A stretch of DNA of 64,000 bases. It comes from Palaemon carinicauda (taxonomy: Eukaryota > Arthropoda > Malacostraca > Decapoda > Palaemonidae). The stretch lies in contig NC_090757.1 of the NCBI RefSeq assembly GCF_036898095.1, forward strand, positions 71,551,787-71,615,786, in the 5' to 3' direction. Under the pieces are notes generated by a model. It was not told the DNA's origin and did no database searches. It saw nothing but the letters and a program-made list of their open reading frames with translations. Positions 45,386 through 55,839 of the stretch are shown here, one piece after another. The position numbers and the translations under genes are program-made. Every line of letters starts with the position of its first letter. The stretch's first letter is position 1.

Positions 45386-45854
45386 TTATCACTTTCCCAC
45401 GATTATCCGTTGTGGCACTCTGACACTTTACCTCTTTAACGTCAGCCATGAGTTGATTACGATCTGTAGCTAACGACTCAACTCTTTCGCCCAAAGCATG
45501 AATGGCACGTAACATATCCCGCATTGATGGTTCCTGAGTGCTAGTAGAGGGTTCAGGCACAACTACTACAGGGGAAGGATTAGGTTCAGGGGCATGGGGA
45601 GAGGAAAAATCTACTGATCTAGAGGAACTTCTCCTCACCCTATCTCTCTCTAGCTTACGAGAATACTTGTCATATTCGAGCCAATCGAATTCCGAAAGGC
45701 CCACGCACTCCTCACACCGATCTCCTAATTGACAGGTTTTACCCCGACAATTAGAACACACAGTATGTGGGTCGAGAGAGGCCTTTGGAAGACGCCTATT
45801 GCAATCCCTAGCATTACACTTACGAAATCTAGGAATTTGAGAAGGGTCAGCCAT
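45386..45854 (-). pseudogene. Cys/His-rich N-terminus of C1 gag
   Basis: Starts MADPSQIPRFRKC at 45854. Residues 13-55 hold C-x4-C, then H-x2-C-x2-C-R-G-x2-C-x5-C-x2-C, the same spacing as in A1. A basic patch and a Pro/Ser linker follow, then a predicted helical, possibly coiled-coil stretch (MRDMLRAIHALGERVESL). The frame runs into T2 at 45385, where gag is cut. The reading continues at 44588 on the far side. Confidence 0.8.
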
Positions 45855-46057
45855 TTTGAAAAAGTCAAAGAAAGTCCAAAAAACAATCCAAAGTCATCAA
45901 CAATTAAATCTGTCCAAAAAAGAGTTCAAGAGTTTAAGTTGAGGATAAAACACCTGCACTGCGAAAGCTCAAACCAAAATGAAGTACTTCACCAAGTCTG
46001 TTGAAAAACTCCAGGTTATACAGCGAGTAATGGTACGTCTTGTCGTTCAGACCGACA

Positions 46058-46230
46058 GAGAAGAATTGAGGCTTGTTTACATGCATATGCGGTATCTGGC
46101 CGATAGTTGGCGCTGGTGGGCACACCCGCAACCTTCATAGCGATCGCTCGCGAGTTTTTGTGTGTTTTTCTGTCGAGCCGCTGGAGCAGCAGCTATTATA
46201 TATTCACCGGCAAAGTTAAATATTTAAAAA
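46058..46230. repeat. Right ITR of C1
   Basis: Inverted partner of 38885-39077. The outer end (AAAGTTAAATATTTAAAAA) is specific to this side and its complement is found in the ICR. Confidence 0.9.
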
Positions 46231-46414
46231 ATACATGCGTCCCCTGTTGATATACGATATCCTAGAGGGAAACCTTTAGGGTACTCGCACCAGAAGTTAG
46301 AATTCTGTGATAACCTTTAGTTTAATTCTCTGGGAATATCCACTGTAGTTAAATATACCCTAGGAAGCTACTGAAGGAACCTTCCATCAGGATGTCATGG
46401 CTTGAGCCCAAAAA
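46231..46414. repeat. Right ITR of B2, outer piece
   Basis: Continues B2 after C1, from ATACATGCGTCCCC to GCTTGAGCCCAAAAA, as in B1 16915-17100. Confidence 0.9.
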
Positions 46415-46596
46415 GGTAATTTTTTCAGAAAACGGGAGTTTTTCTATATCCATACCCAAATTTCTATATTAGTAAATTTGTCCCATGTATTTTCTATAAT
46501 AATACCAGATTATATCCATAACTTACCATAGTAGTGGGCTTCTTGCCCTAAACTTTGCCGAACCAACTCCAGATTCTTCTGAGGGAGGTGAAGTCA
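46415..46596. other. Short spacer between B2 and T3
   Basis: A+T-rich sequence without recognised features. It may be the oldest non-element DNA in this part of the window. Confidence 0.4.
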
Positions 46597-46598
46597 TA

Positions 46599-46675
46599 AA
46601 GTGAGCCCTCGCTACTTCGCGGTTCGACCATCGCAGGATTCACCACTTCGCGGATTTTTTTTCATTACCCATATA
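46599..46675 (+). repeat. Left terminal repeat of T3
   Basis: Matches 44589-44665 of T2 (CTCGCTACTTCGCGGTTCGA, then CACCACTTCGCGGATTTTT). The variant first bases suggest age. The CGCGG motifs are shared with the inverse end of T1/T2. Confidence 0.85.
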
Positions 46676-46770
46676 TATAAACATATCGCGGATTTTCCGG
46701 AAATTTCGAAAATACCGCGATATATGAAGACCCCAAATACGATATTTCGTTACCTGTAATTCCATTAATA

Positions 46771-47130
46771 TGACAAATTCGAAGATAATTTGTATTTTTC
46801 CTAACCATACAAACCTTAGCTATTTACAAAGGGTATTACTTTTAGCGTAGCTGAAATGGCGAGCCATTAGAATTTAACGAGGGTGTATTACCCCCGCGCT
46901 AGTTAGCGGGGGGGTAGGGGAGTGGTAGCTAGCTATCCCTCCTCCCCCTCACACACAGGTGAATACTCACTTTCACTTAGAGGTAGGACTTGTCTTGGGG
47001 GACAGGGCTGGCGGGCAAATATGTGTAAATAGCCAAGGTTTGTATGGTTAGGAAAAATACAAATTATCTTCGAATTTGTCATTTGTTCCATAACCGAAAT
47101 ACAAACCACGCTATTTACAAAGGGTGACTT
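46771..47130. repeat. 3' terminal repeat and ICR of A2
   Basis: 46771-46830 is matched in inverted form by 47022-47081 with almost no mismatches. 47082-47128 is the inverse of 54860-54903 at the far end. 46820-46985 is the inverse of 54720-54880. The two complements abut at about 47081. Confidence 0.85.
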
Positions 47131-47589
47131 ATCCCTTAGGAAGGGTGGAAAGTCCCCAGCCATACTGGCTTTGGCTTTACCCGGGGACTCAGAATCCGAG
47201 TGAGTCGCACTCGAGAAAAGGAGTCCCTGCACCTCACAAGTTCCTTGCTCCGCAAGGAACCATGTGGCCTACGTAAGCTTGTGTGTGAAGGAAGAAGTGT
47301 GACCCGTCCTAGGCAGTTGACCTGGAGTTCCAGAAGGAACTCTGGGTTAGGACGTTCCCAATACCACCTCGTCAGGGTATGGGGGACGCGACAGTATTGA
47401 CTCAATACTCGGAACACAAGGAAGCATGGTTTACCTGCAGAGGTTCGAGGTCAGCTATGCAGAGACCAGGATGCTGCTTCCCCGTAGAGGGGATGATGAA
47501 GAAAGAAGTAAGGGCCAGACATACTTCTTTCGTTCATGCAGACTAAAACCTGATAACAATGCCCTCAACCTTCTGCTACCTGTCCAAAA

Positions 47590-48330
47590 AGGAGCCTGAG
47601 GTTAGACCAGCTGTTGTGTAGCCACCACAGAGCGATAGAAAACGTATCGAGACTCCTGTGGGTCACGCCCTGCAGGAAGCGGGCTGCGAAGGTCATCAGA
47701 CGCTTCCTGACTCCAGCTTGTAGCACCTGCGTCACAGAGTAGTATTACTCGAAGGCGAGGGACGTTGCAATGTATCCAACATCGTGCTGTAGGGCGACGT
47801 GACGGGGGAGGGTCTGAAGACAGGTCGAGATGAATGTCCTTGAGTCCGGGCTGAAGAGGTATACTGGTGACTCTCCCCCCATGTCCTCCTTGTGTTCCCA
47901 AATCGGCTGCAACTGAGGACAAACTGCAGCTGTTCCCAGCGCTAACCTCTCGATTCCTTACTGGCAAGAAAGAGAAGGTCTTGGGACATCAGACACAGAA
48001 TGGAGACTCGAAATCTTGAATGAATCGGACCGAAGGGCCGGGACCCTCAGATTCTGAGTCTAGCCAACAACTCAGGAGCGAGCCTGAATGTTGCCTTCCC
48101 CTCTTCCTTAGAAAGGGGGGAGTAGTAAGAGACCAAGAAGATTGCTTACACACTGGCCGTGGCCAGAGTGAGCAGAAGACCCAAGGCGGAATACAATCCG
48201 AGGCCTGTCGTAAAAGGGTCCTGAGAGGATCTCTTAAAGGACTAAAAGTCCGAGCCATGCTCCAAGTTAGAGGTCTTCCTCCGACTAGGGCAGGGACGAT
48301 CGTAGCTTCGCATGAGCGAGGATAGATCCA
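47590..48330 (-). pseudogene. Tyrosine recombinase remnant of A2
   Basis: No long frame, but the minus-strand reading near 47640-47700 (FLQGVTHRSLDTFSI) aligns in layout with the end of the C1 recombinase (FYLKDVQTLYEDCYTLG). Position after the RT remnant fits too. Extent is estimated from the expected gene length. Confidence 0.5.
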
Positions 48331-48439
48331 GCGGGCAGGAAAAAGTTATTCCTTTAAGCCTGAAGGTCAGGGAAAGGCTGAGCGACAGGCTTCATTGCCG
48401 AGAGCGGAAAGGAGTTTCCTCCCGCCGAAAGGCAATAAG

Positions 48440-50480
48440 ACCGTTATAGCTGGAGAAGAGGCCTCAAGGGAAGAGGTATATCTCCCACGGCACCAACCAC
48501 CTTAGACTCTTCACTTTGCCTGGGAGACCCCTGTGGATGACTATCGCAGATGACGCGACCTCCGTACCGCGACTGTAGCGGGTTGTCTCTTCTAGAGGAG
48601 GAAGCGTAGTGTCTCCAGGCATGAAGCCGAAGCGACGCCCCGGTTCGGGAGAGATGTCGCAGTGTGGTTGCTTGAGTAGTCTGCGCCGTGGGAGAAGCTC
48701 TCCCGGGAGTTCCGTCAGGGGAAGCAGAGGGTCCAGAAACCGTTCTGCGCATAGTCCCAGTGGAGCTTTCCCATTGAAAGGTTGACAGACAACCTGGTCT
48801 TGTTGAGACCCATTGTCCGCAGACAAAAAGGAGGGAAGAAGCAGGCGTCGACGTTGTCCCACCATCACCGGAATGCATCTTGCCAGAGTCTCGGGGTCTG
48901 AGACTGGGGGGAAGACTAGCGGAAGCTTGAGGTTCCAAGCTGTCGCGATCAGGTCCCCCAGACCAGCACTTGCTGGTTACCCAAGGTCAAAGACCCCTAG
49001 GTACACTCTCTCTATGAGGCTCTGCTCGGATAGTCTGAGAGAAACATTCTCCTGCCTGGAATGAGAGAATCTCAATCATCCCGGTATCTCTACTGCAAGA
49101 TGTGAAGGTGTGAAAATGCGTCCCCTGCTGGTTAGAATGAAGTCGACACGCAACGGGGCGACTCGGCAGGAGCTGTAGGATCTGAAGAGGGGCCAGACTA
49201 AGGCCCCTAAGCCTGCCTGAATGATGGAGAGGTATCCTTCAGGTCTTGACCATAGGCCTGGACCGGAACATGCCCCCCCCCCCTTTCCTTTGACGAGTCC
49301 GAGAACCGCATCAAGAATGTGGGGAAAGGACGAGAATATCCACTACCATCAAGAGGCTCCATAGGTCAACACCCATTGCAGGTCTAATAGTTCCGCTGGT
49401 CCCATAGGGCCAGGGAGTCCGGTTAAACATTGCCTGAAGCCACCGGAACTTGGATCGCCCCACATGGAACTTATCCTGAGGCGACCGTTCGGACTATAGA
49501 CGGGTCAATGAGGAAAGAAGAACTAGGAAACGTTCCAAGGTAGGGCTGAAAGCTCTGCTTGACTGAGAACAGGTACTGCGACTCTCCTCAGTCTTGCCAC
49601 AGTCAACCGAAAGGAAGGCTCGGAGGATGTGGTAACAGAATCTGGCGTCCCCAGGTGGTCACCCATCCAAGTACCGACGTTGCTTAACCTCGCTGGACGG
49701 ACGAGAAGCGGGGTTTCCAATGTGGTAAGGCGGTTGACTCAATATCATGGCCAGATACTCCAGATGTTGAGGCAGAGGAAGAGAAGGCTCCAAGCAAAAT
49801 ACCATGAGCCCACACTCAAGGTAAGCATTCGGAAGCTTGTCCCGGCGCTGAAGAAGGTCGAAACCCGAGCCTACCGGAGTTGACCAGCCCTCCAAACAGC
49901 AGAGGAGGCGGAAGCCTGCACCTGAGCGGCCAAGAGGAAGGCAGGGAGAGTTCTCTGGGGAAACAAACCTGCTATGCCACGGCGGGATAGCCACACTGCA
50001 TCATAAGCAGGAATACTTGCAGTCTAGGCTGAATTCGACGAGCACCCTGGAAGATGGATGGAATGGAAACTGAAAGTACCCGTCCTTCCGATCCAGGGTT
50101 TAAGGAGTCCTGTCGCCTCGTTACCAGTCTGATCGATTCTGCTGGTCTACGCTGGCCGAAGTTTGTTCGACAAACTTGATCAGGGCTGAGAGGTCGACTA
50201 TGGACATCCCTTCTCAGATCCTTCCTTACAAGAAAGGATCGACTGAGGGGGCCGGGGGTGAAGCCGTCAATGATCCTAAGGAAGACCTTCGCCTAAGGTA
50301 TGGATCATTCTGCCCAACCGGGCAACTCTGCTGACGCTATGGCATAGAGGTTCAGAGACACTGAATTCGCTGACAGAGACGGCAGGCGCGATATCCTTGG
50401 CTACTCATAGAGATTGTGCGGGAATGGGCATCGGGAAGCTGTCATTCGGATGAGTAACCTTAAGCATCCTCCCAGCGAAA
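48440..50480 (-). pseudogene. RT-RNase H-methyltransferase remnant of A2
   Basis: Nucleotide similarity to A1 120-2100 is clear along the whole stretch, for example CACCAACCACCTTAGACTCT against the A1 sequence at 160. It is broken by many indels and stops. Frames at 48464-48868 and 48444-48938 hold pieces of the methyltransferase end (LLKQPHCDI). Confidence 0.75.
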
Positions 50481-51479
50481 AACCTGCAATCCTAGAGTTC
50501 GTGAACTCCTTTTAGGACTATGGCCCCCCGGGGGAGTCTCCCGTGCCATCTGTTCCTGACAGGAGGAAACTGCAATTGGACACCTTGTCCCAGTTGTCGT
50601 AGCCGATAACTTAGGCCGACGTGGTTGAAAGAAAAGGGCGCTGGAGCCCTGCAGAGTCTGGAAGAAAGCGCCTTGGAGGAGTGAAACCGGAAGTCGATTT
50701 ACTCCGCACAGCAGCTGTCTAAGTCTCTGTCCTTGGGCACAAACAAACTCTTCTCAAGGATGGAAGGGTGTCTGAGGTCGTCGACCTCCACAGATGAGAC
50801 ACCCGAAGGAAGCCCTCAGTCAGCGCGTCCAGATGGTCCAACATCGAGCTTGTCCGCAAGTTAGATACTTAACGACGAAAGGCCAAGGTGCCTGAGCTCG
50901 AGAGGAGGAAAGTACCCTTGATCTTCCTGTAGCTTCCTTGAACCAAACCTCGGGCCGTAACCGAGGAGGGAAAGAACCTGGTAAGCTCCCAGAGGAAGAG
51001 GTAAGCAGTCACCCCTTGTCCGATGGAGAAAACTCGAACGGAAAGCCCCCCCGCCAAAAATCCTTCCAGGGAATGACGGGGAAGGGCTAACCCAGGTTCA
51101 GGAATAGAGGAGTGTTGCTCAGATCTCCCTTAAGTTTCTCCTATTCTTGCAAGTACCATGCTCTGTGTTTACGGGGTGAGGCAGTGTTCTGGAAATACGC
51201 TCCAGAAGAACTCGCCAGGCTGGTCATGCTGCGAAAACCCCATTGGGAATCGTGGTCGCAATTGCCCTGGAGCTCGCGCGACGGGAATTCCTGGTGGTCG
51301 GCGAGCAATAACCCATAGACGAGCAATGGATACTGCAAGAAATAAGCCGACATTTGTGCGAAGAAACACTGTAGGTTCGCGCGACGGAACACCATCCGTC
51401 TGCGCGATGGAAAAAACCGTTGGTTCGCGCGTGGGCGAACATTGGAGAGCATGAGCGTAGACGTGCAGGCACGTGGGCG

Positions 51480-51975
51480 TGTGGGCGCGCAGGCGAGTGG
51501 TCGCGCGGTTGCATGGGCGAGCGGTCGCGCGGTTGCACGGGCGAGCGGTCGCGCGGTTGCGCGGGCGAGCGGTCACGCGGGCGAGCGGTCGCGCGGTCGC
51601 ACGGGCGAGCGGTCGCGCGGTCGCACGGGCGAGCGGTCGCGCGGTTGCACGGGCGAGCGGTCGCGCGGTTGCACGGGCGAGCGGTCGCGCGGTTGCACGG
51701 GCGAGCGGTCGCGCGGTTGCACGGGCGAGCGGTCGCGCGGTTGCACGGGCGAGCGGTCGCGCGGGCGCGCAGGCGAGCGGTCGCGCGGGCGCGCAGGCGA
51801 GCGGTCGCGCGGGCGCGCAGGCGAGCGGTCGCGCGGGCGCGCAGGCGAGCGGTCGCGCGGGCGCGCAGGCGAGCGGTCGCGCGGGCGCGCAGGCGAGCGG
51901 TCGCGCGGGCGCGCAGGCGAGCGGTCGCGCGGGCGCGCAGGCGAGCGGTCGCGCGGGCGCGCAGGCGAGCGGTCG
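51480..51975. repeat. 24-bp coding minisatellite in A2 gag
   Basis: About twenty units of 24 bases, of two types (GGTCGCGCGGTTGCACGGGC and GGTCGCGCGGGCGCGCAGGC plus four bases), each in its own block. On the minus strand they read RDRSPARP and related octapeptides. It is the counterpart of 4036-4220 in A1, expanded about threefold. Confidence 0.9.
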
Positions 51976-52239
51976 TGAGGGTGGGCAGGTGGATGAGAGC
52001 GAGTCCGAGGCGGCGAACGCAAGCGTTAGCGCGATGGCGAGGAAACGCGCTGCCGCGTGGGCGAGGAGGACCGCTGGCGATATGGATCAACAAGCGATCG
52101 GTGGTGAGCTGGTGAGCGCTAACGCGCAAGTTGGCGATGTCGCGTTGTGTTATGCCGACGTGATGGTCGAGCAGTATGCGCAGGTGAGCGATCGTGCGTT
52201 GGCGAGCAGTATGCGAAGGTGAGCGATCGCGAGCAGTGA

Positions 52240-52810
52240 TCAGCATGTGCCGGGTCGCGCGATGGTGATCAGTATGCGCAGGGTCGCGTGATGGTGATCA
52301 GCATGCCAGGGTCGCGCGATGGCGATCAGCATGCGCAGGTTGGCGGTTGCGCGATGGCGAACAGCATCTGCAGGTGGGCGATCGCGTGATGGCGAACAGC
52401 ATACGCAGTTGAGGGTCGCGCGATGGTGATCAGCATGCGCAGGGTTGAGCGATGGTGATCAGCATCCGCAGGTGTGCGGTCGCGCGATGGCGATCAGCAT
52501 CCGCAGTTGAGGGTCGTGCGATGGCGATCAGCATCCGCAGTTGAGGGTCGCGCGATGGCGATCAGCATCCGCAGTTGAGGGTCGCGCGATGGCGATCAGC
52601 ATCCGCAGTTGAGGGTCGCGCGATGGCGATCAGCATCCGCAGTTGAGGGTCGCGCGATGGCGATCAGCATCCGCAGTTGAGGGTCGCGCGATGGCGATCA
52701 GCATCCGCAGTTGAGGGTCGCGCGATGGCAATCAGCATCCGCAGTTGAGGGTCGCGCGATGGCGATCAGCATCCGCAGTTGAGGGTCGCGCGATGGCGAT
52801 CAGCATGCGC
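52240..52810. repeat. 34-bp minisatellite in A2
   Basis: Units GATGGCGATCAGCATCCGCA plus 14 bases recur every 34 bases (52521, 52555 and on), nearly identical from about 52510 to 52800 and more variable before that. The period is not a multiple of three, so any gag frame here is destroyed. Confidence 0.9.
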
Positions 52811-52898
52811 AGGTGAGCTAGTAGCTGGCGAACCATGTTCCTTCAGAAGTGTTGGAGAACGTTGGCGTGCCGGCTGTAACACACGTGGGCGATCCGGA

Positions 52899-53075
52899 GA
52901 TCGCTGGCGAGCTGATGATCGCTGGCGGGCTGATGATCGCTGGCGAGCTGATGATCGCTGGCGAGCTGATGATCGCTGGCGAGCTGATGATCGCTGGCGA
53001 GCTGATGATCGCTGGCGAGCTGATGATCGCTGGCGAGCTGATGATCGCTGGCGAGCTGATGATCGCTGGCGAGCA
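52899..53075. repeat. 18-bp minisatellite in A2
   Basis: About ten units of GATGATCGCTGGCGAGCT. The minus-strand reading is a hexapeptide repeat ISSPAI or LASDHQ depending on frame. Confidence 0.9.
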
Positions 53076-54189
53076 GAAGGCTACGCGTGGAAGCCTGCAC
53101 AAAGAAGAAGAGTCCTTGACCCCGACCTGAACCGAAGTTTTAGATCGCGAGGGCGAACGTGGGCGCACAGGGCGCGTAACAGGAACCAACAGGAACCGCA
53201 GGGAAGATCATCTTGAAAGCGCTGACGAACAGGAGAGCGCTGATGAGCAGAAGGGCGCGCAGGGAAACCCTGACACGCAAGGGAAGAACCCCCGTGGGGG
53301 CAACCCTTTGCCCCGAAGGGATCGTTGTCCGCCGGGAGACTGATGTCCGTCGGAAGACCGCTGTCCGTCGGGAAGACCGTTGTCCGTCGGAAGACGAGAT
53401 CAGACTGCTGTCCATCTGCACCAAGGCGGAAGATCGAGAAAAAGGAGTTGTAGGCTGCAAACGGAGATCCAAAAAGGCGCCTCAAGCACCCTTATAGGGA
53501 GATGAGAGGCCCTTACGACGAGGCGGACGGTGGGCCTTACGGCGAGGGAGGCCAACAGCAACAGCAACAGAAGAAACCTCCGAAGAGGAGTCTCTATGAG
53601 TGTACTCTCTCGCGAACGAAAGAGAAACACTTCGTGGAAGAGACTGGTCAGCCAGTGACCTAAAAGGAGCAATCCTCCGAAGAGGAGCTCCTGCAGTTGC
53701 CCAGCCCCTTGAGCGAAACTGCAGGTGCGACCGCTCAGCACCAAGAGCATAGTCGCACGAAAAAAAGGCAAGAGAAGAACCCCCCAAAAGGGGAAAAACT
53801 CAAGCCTGGACAGGAAAAACTTCCCTCGGAAGGAAAGTTATCCGCCCAAGGAGGCAAGCCTCCTGAGTGTTCTAAAATGAACTGGAGAGCTGTCCGTCGT
53901 CACGGGAGTACTACCAGTAGAAGGAGACACGCCCCTGACGAAAATACAAGGGGGGAGGCAGCAACAGCCGAATCCCCAGGACTCAACCAGATAGCTCACA
54001 CCGTTGCTATATTACAGAAACGAACTAGATCGGTAACTGTAAAAAAATAAAACAAATAATATTAGTACACATTCATTCCCCCGGGAAGGCTCCGAAGAGG
54101 AATCCCGAGGGAAAGGAACAAGAATTACACAACAGGCACGTGCCCTCACAACCACTTACACTCGCGGAAGGAGAGCTGTAACCAAAACA

Positions 54190-54243
54190 GAATTATAACA
54201 ATTATAATTATGTAATTATGTAACTATGTAATTATGTAATTTA
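54190..54243. repeat. Short TAATTATG-like repeat in A2 leader
   Basis: A few imperfect copies of ATGTAATT in the A+T-rich 5' leader of A2. Confidence 0.6.
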
Positions 54244-54714
54244 AAAATGAATGAACACTAAAGAAAGAACGAAAACCCCGAAAGGAATCGTTCTACAAGC
54301 TGAAAAACAAAAAACAACTACAATTAGATTCATAACTAATTGAGACAAACGTACGGCGTAGCAACCCCCCACACGGGAAGGAAGCTAGGCTACAAGGGCG
54401 TAGTAACACGTAGTAAAAGGGTGAACGACCTCAAGAGAGAGAGAGAGAGAAAGACATAAGTCAAACTCGATCGCCACCCATAAAAATACGCCGTGGTGGC
54501 CTAACTGCCGAGGCCTCCACGTAGATATCGTACACTACACACACACATCTGAAAAGGAAACTTACTTATTTCTATACTCAAATATATATACAAACATGAA
54601 AACATGTTTACATATATATTGAGTAAATGAAAAGTAAGCGATTAAGTAAAGACAAAACAGACAATGGCTGCCAAGCGAGGACCAAGACAGAGACGTCTGT
54701 CACAGTCCGAGCCA

Positions 54715-54905
54715 AAAGTGAAAGTGAGTATTCACCTGTGTGTGAGGGGGAGGAGGGGTAGCTAGCTACCACTCCCCTACCCCCCCGCTAACTAGCGCGG
54801 GGGTAATACACCCTCGTTAAATTCTAATGGCTCGCCATTTCAGCTACGCTAAAAGTAATACCCTTTGTAAATAGCGTGGTTTGTATTTCGGTTACGGAAC
54901 AAACT
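54715..54905 (-). repeat. 5' terminal repeat of A2
   Basis: Matches 6296-6476 of A1 directly and 46820-46985 inverted. The last 45 bases recur inverted in the ICR. Confidence 0.85.
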
Positions 54906-55228
54906 GTAATTAGTAATATCTGCTCTTACTGATGGTTCATTGCATTACATTTGACATATAATTCAGTACAGAAAGAAATAAAACACGAAAAGAGAATGTG
55001 ATCATACGATAATTCAGTACTGTATACAGTACGTAGTAAAATTAAATCGAACATGAAACACAAATCAGATGCAGTCATACCGTATTAGAATGGTGTAAGG
55101 CTGCTGATGGCTACTACTGTACTACAAATGTAATGGATGTGCATCTTTTCCATGAATCTTTTGTATGTATACGTACGTAGTACTGCATCCAATAATATTC
55201 TTTGTTGCAAAAATCACATCTCGAAAAA

Positions 55229-55234
<6 letters not shown>

Positions 55235-55303
<69 letters not shown>

Positions 55304-55334
55304 ACACATAGAATGAGAAATGAAACAAAAACAG

Positions 55335-55408
<74 letters not shown>

Positions 55409-55446
55409 TCCAATAAACCACACAATAGGACAAGAAACAAAAACAG

Positions 55447-55496
<50 letters not shown>
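55235..55496. repeat. Three (GA)n tracts with a repeated spacer
   Basis: GA tracts at 55235-55300, 55339-55406 and 55450-55496 are separated by about 40-base spacers that both end AAACAAAAACAGTGAT. The block seems to have arisen by duplicating spacer plus tract. Confidence 0.93.
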
Positions 55497-55501
<5 letters not shown>

Positions 55502-55606
55502 CCTACAACAAAACAAGCGTAAAATAGCGTACGTAAAGCTGTACTGTATACGTAGGGTACCTTGTACTTTGAATTGGTAACTACTACGTAGCATATAAGA
55601 CAGATT

Positions 55607-55675
55607 GTGATTGGTTCAAGCGCTGATAGATGACGAATCAGAACCCAAGTTTTGTAATCTAGCCTGTGATTGGTA
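55607..55675 (+). promoter_or_regulatory. Paired inverted CCAAT boxes upstream of the T3 transposase
   Basis: TGTGATTGG occurs at 55606-55614 and CTGTGATTGG at 55664-55673, 59 bases apart and about 170-230 bases before the transposase ATG. Inverted CCAAT boxes at this distance are typical of Pol II promoters. No TATA box is evident. The role is inferred. Confidence 0.35.
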
Positions 55676-55839
55676 TTTTGACCGCTTCTCCAACCCGCAG
55701 CATCTTTTCGCGGCCACTTCGTTTGCCGCTGTCTCGCTGTGTAGATGCTGCTACGTTATTGTGAACTTTAATCTGTGCTGTGCGTGACTGTTTTAAGTTG
55801 AACTTTTTGTTGAACTTTCTGTTTAACCCCTACTGTACA

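Larger units (their letters stand above)
50481..54050 (-). pseudogene. Gag remnant of A2
   Basis: Homologous to A1 2185-5900, with minisatellite expansions at 51480-51975, 52240-52810 and 52899-53075. The basic patch RRKAHRPPRRKGLSSPYKG at 53482-53787 matches A1 gag. Frames such as 51224-52246 are long only because the repeats avoid stops. The Cys-rich N-terminus is not recognisable. Confidence 0.65.
46771..54905 (-). mobile_element. DIRS-like retrotransposon A2 (family A), decayed, full length
   Basis: Left end 46771 and right end about 54905 are set by ITRs (about 46820-46985 and 54715-54880) and by the ICR at 47022-47130. Inside, the order YR remnant, RT-RH remnant and gag remnant follows A1, with many small indels, so no long gene frame survives. 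Minisatellites fill much of gag. It is the oldest-looking DIRS copy here. It lies inside T3, so T3 is older still. Confidence 0.85.

Noticed and set aside
51224..52246. 340-codon minus-strand frame and several 150-250-codon plus-strand frames over the 24-bp array
   Set aside because: The repeat unit contains no stop in most frames, so all frames are long. They are shadows of a minisatellite within decayed gag.
52240..52810. Regular 34-bp repeats that could suggest a CRISPR array
   Set aside because: There are no unique spacers between repeats; units are directly tandem, and the context is a eukaryotic retrotransposon.
46754..54918. Similar CTGTAATT sequence on both sides of A2, like a target duplication
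   Set aside because: Similarity is short and imperfect, A1 also has CTG at that end, and DIRS elements do not make such duplications.
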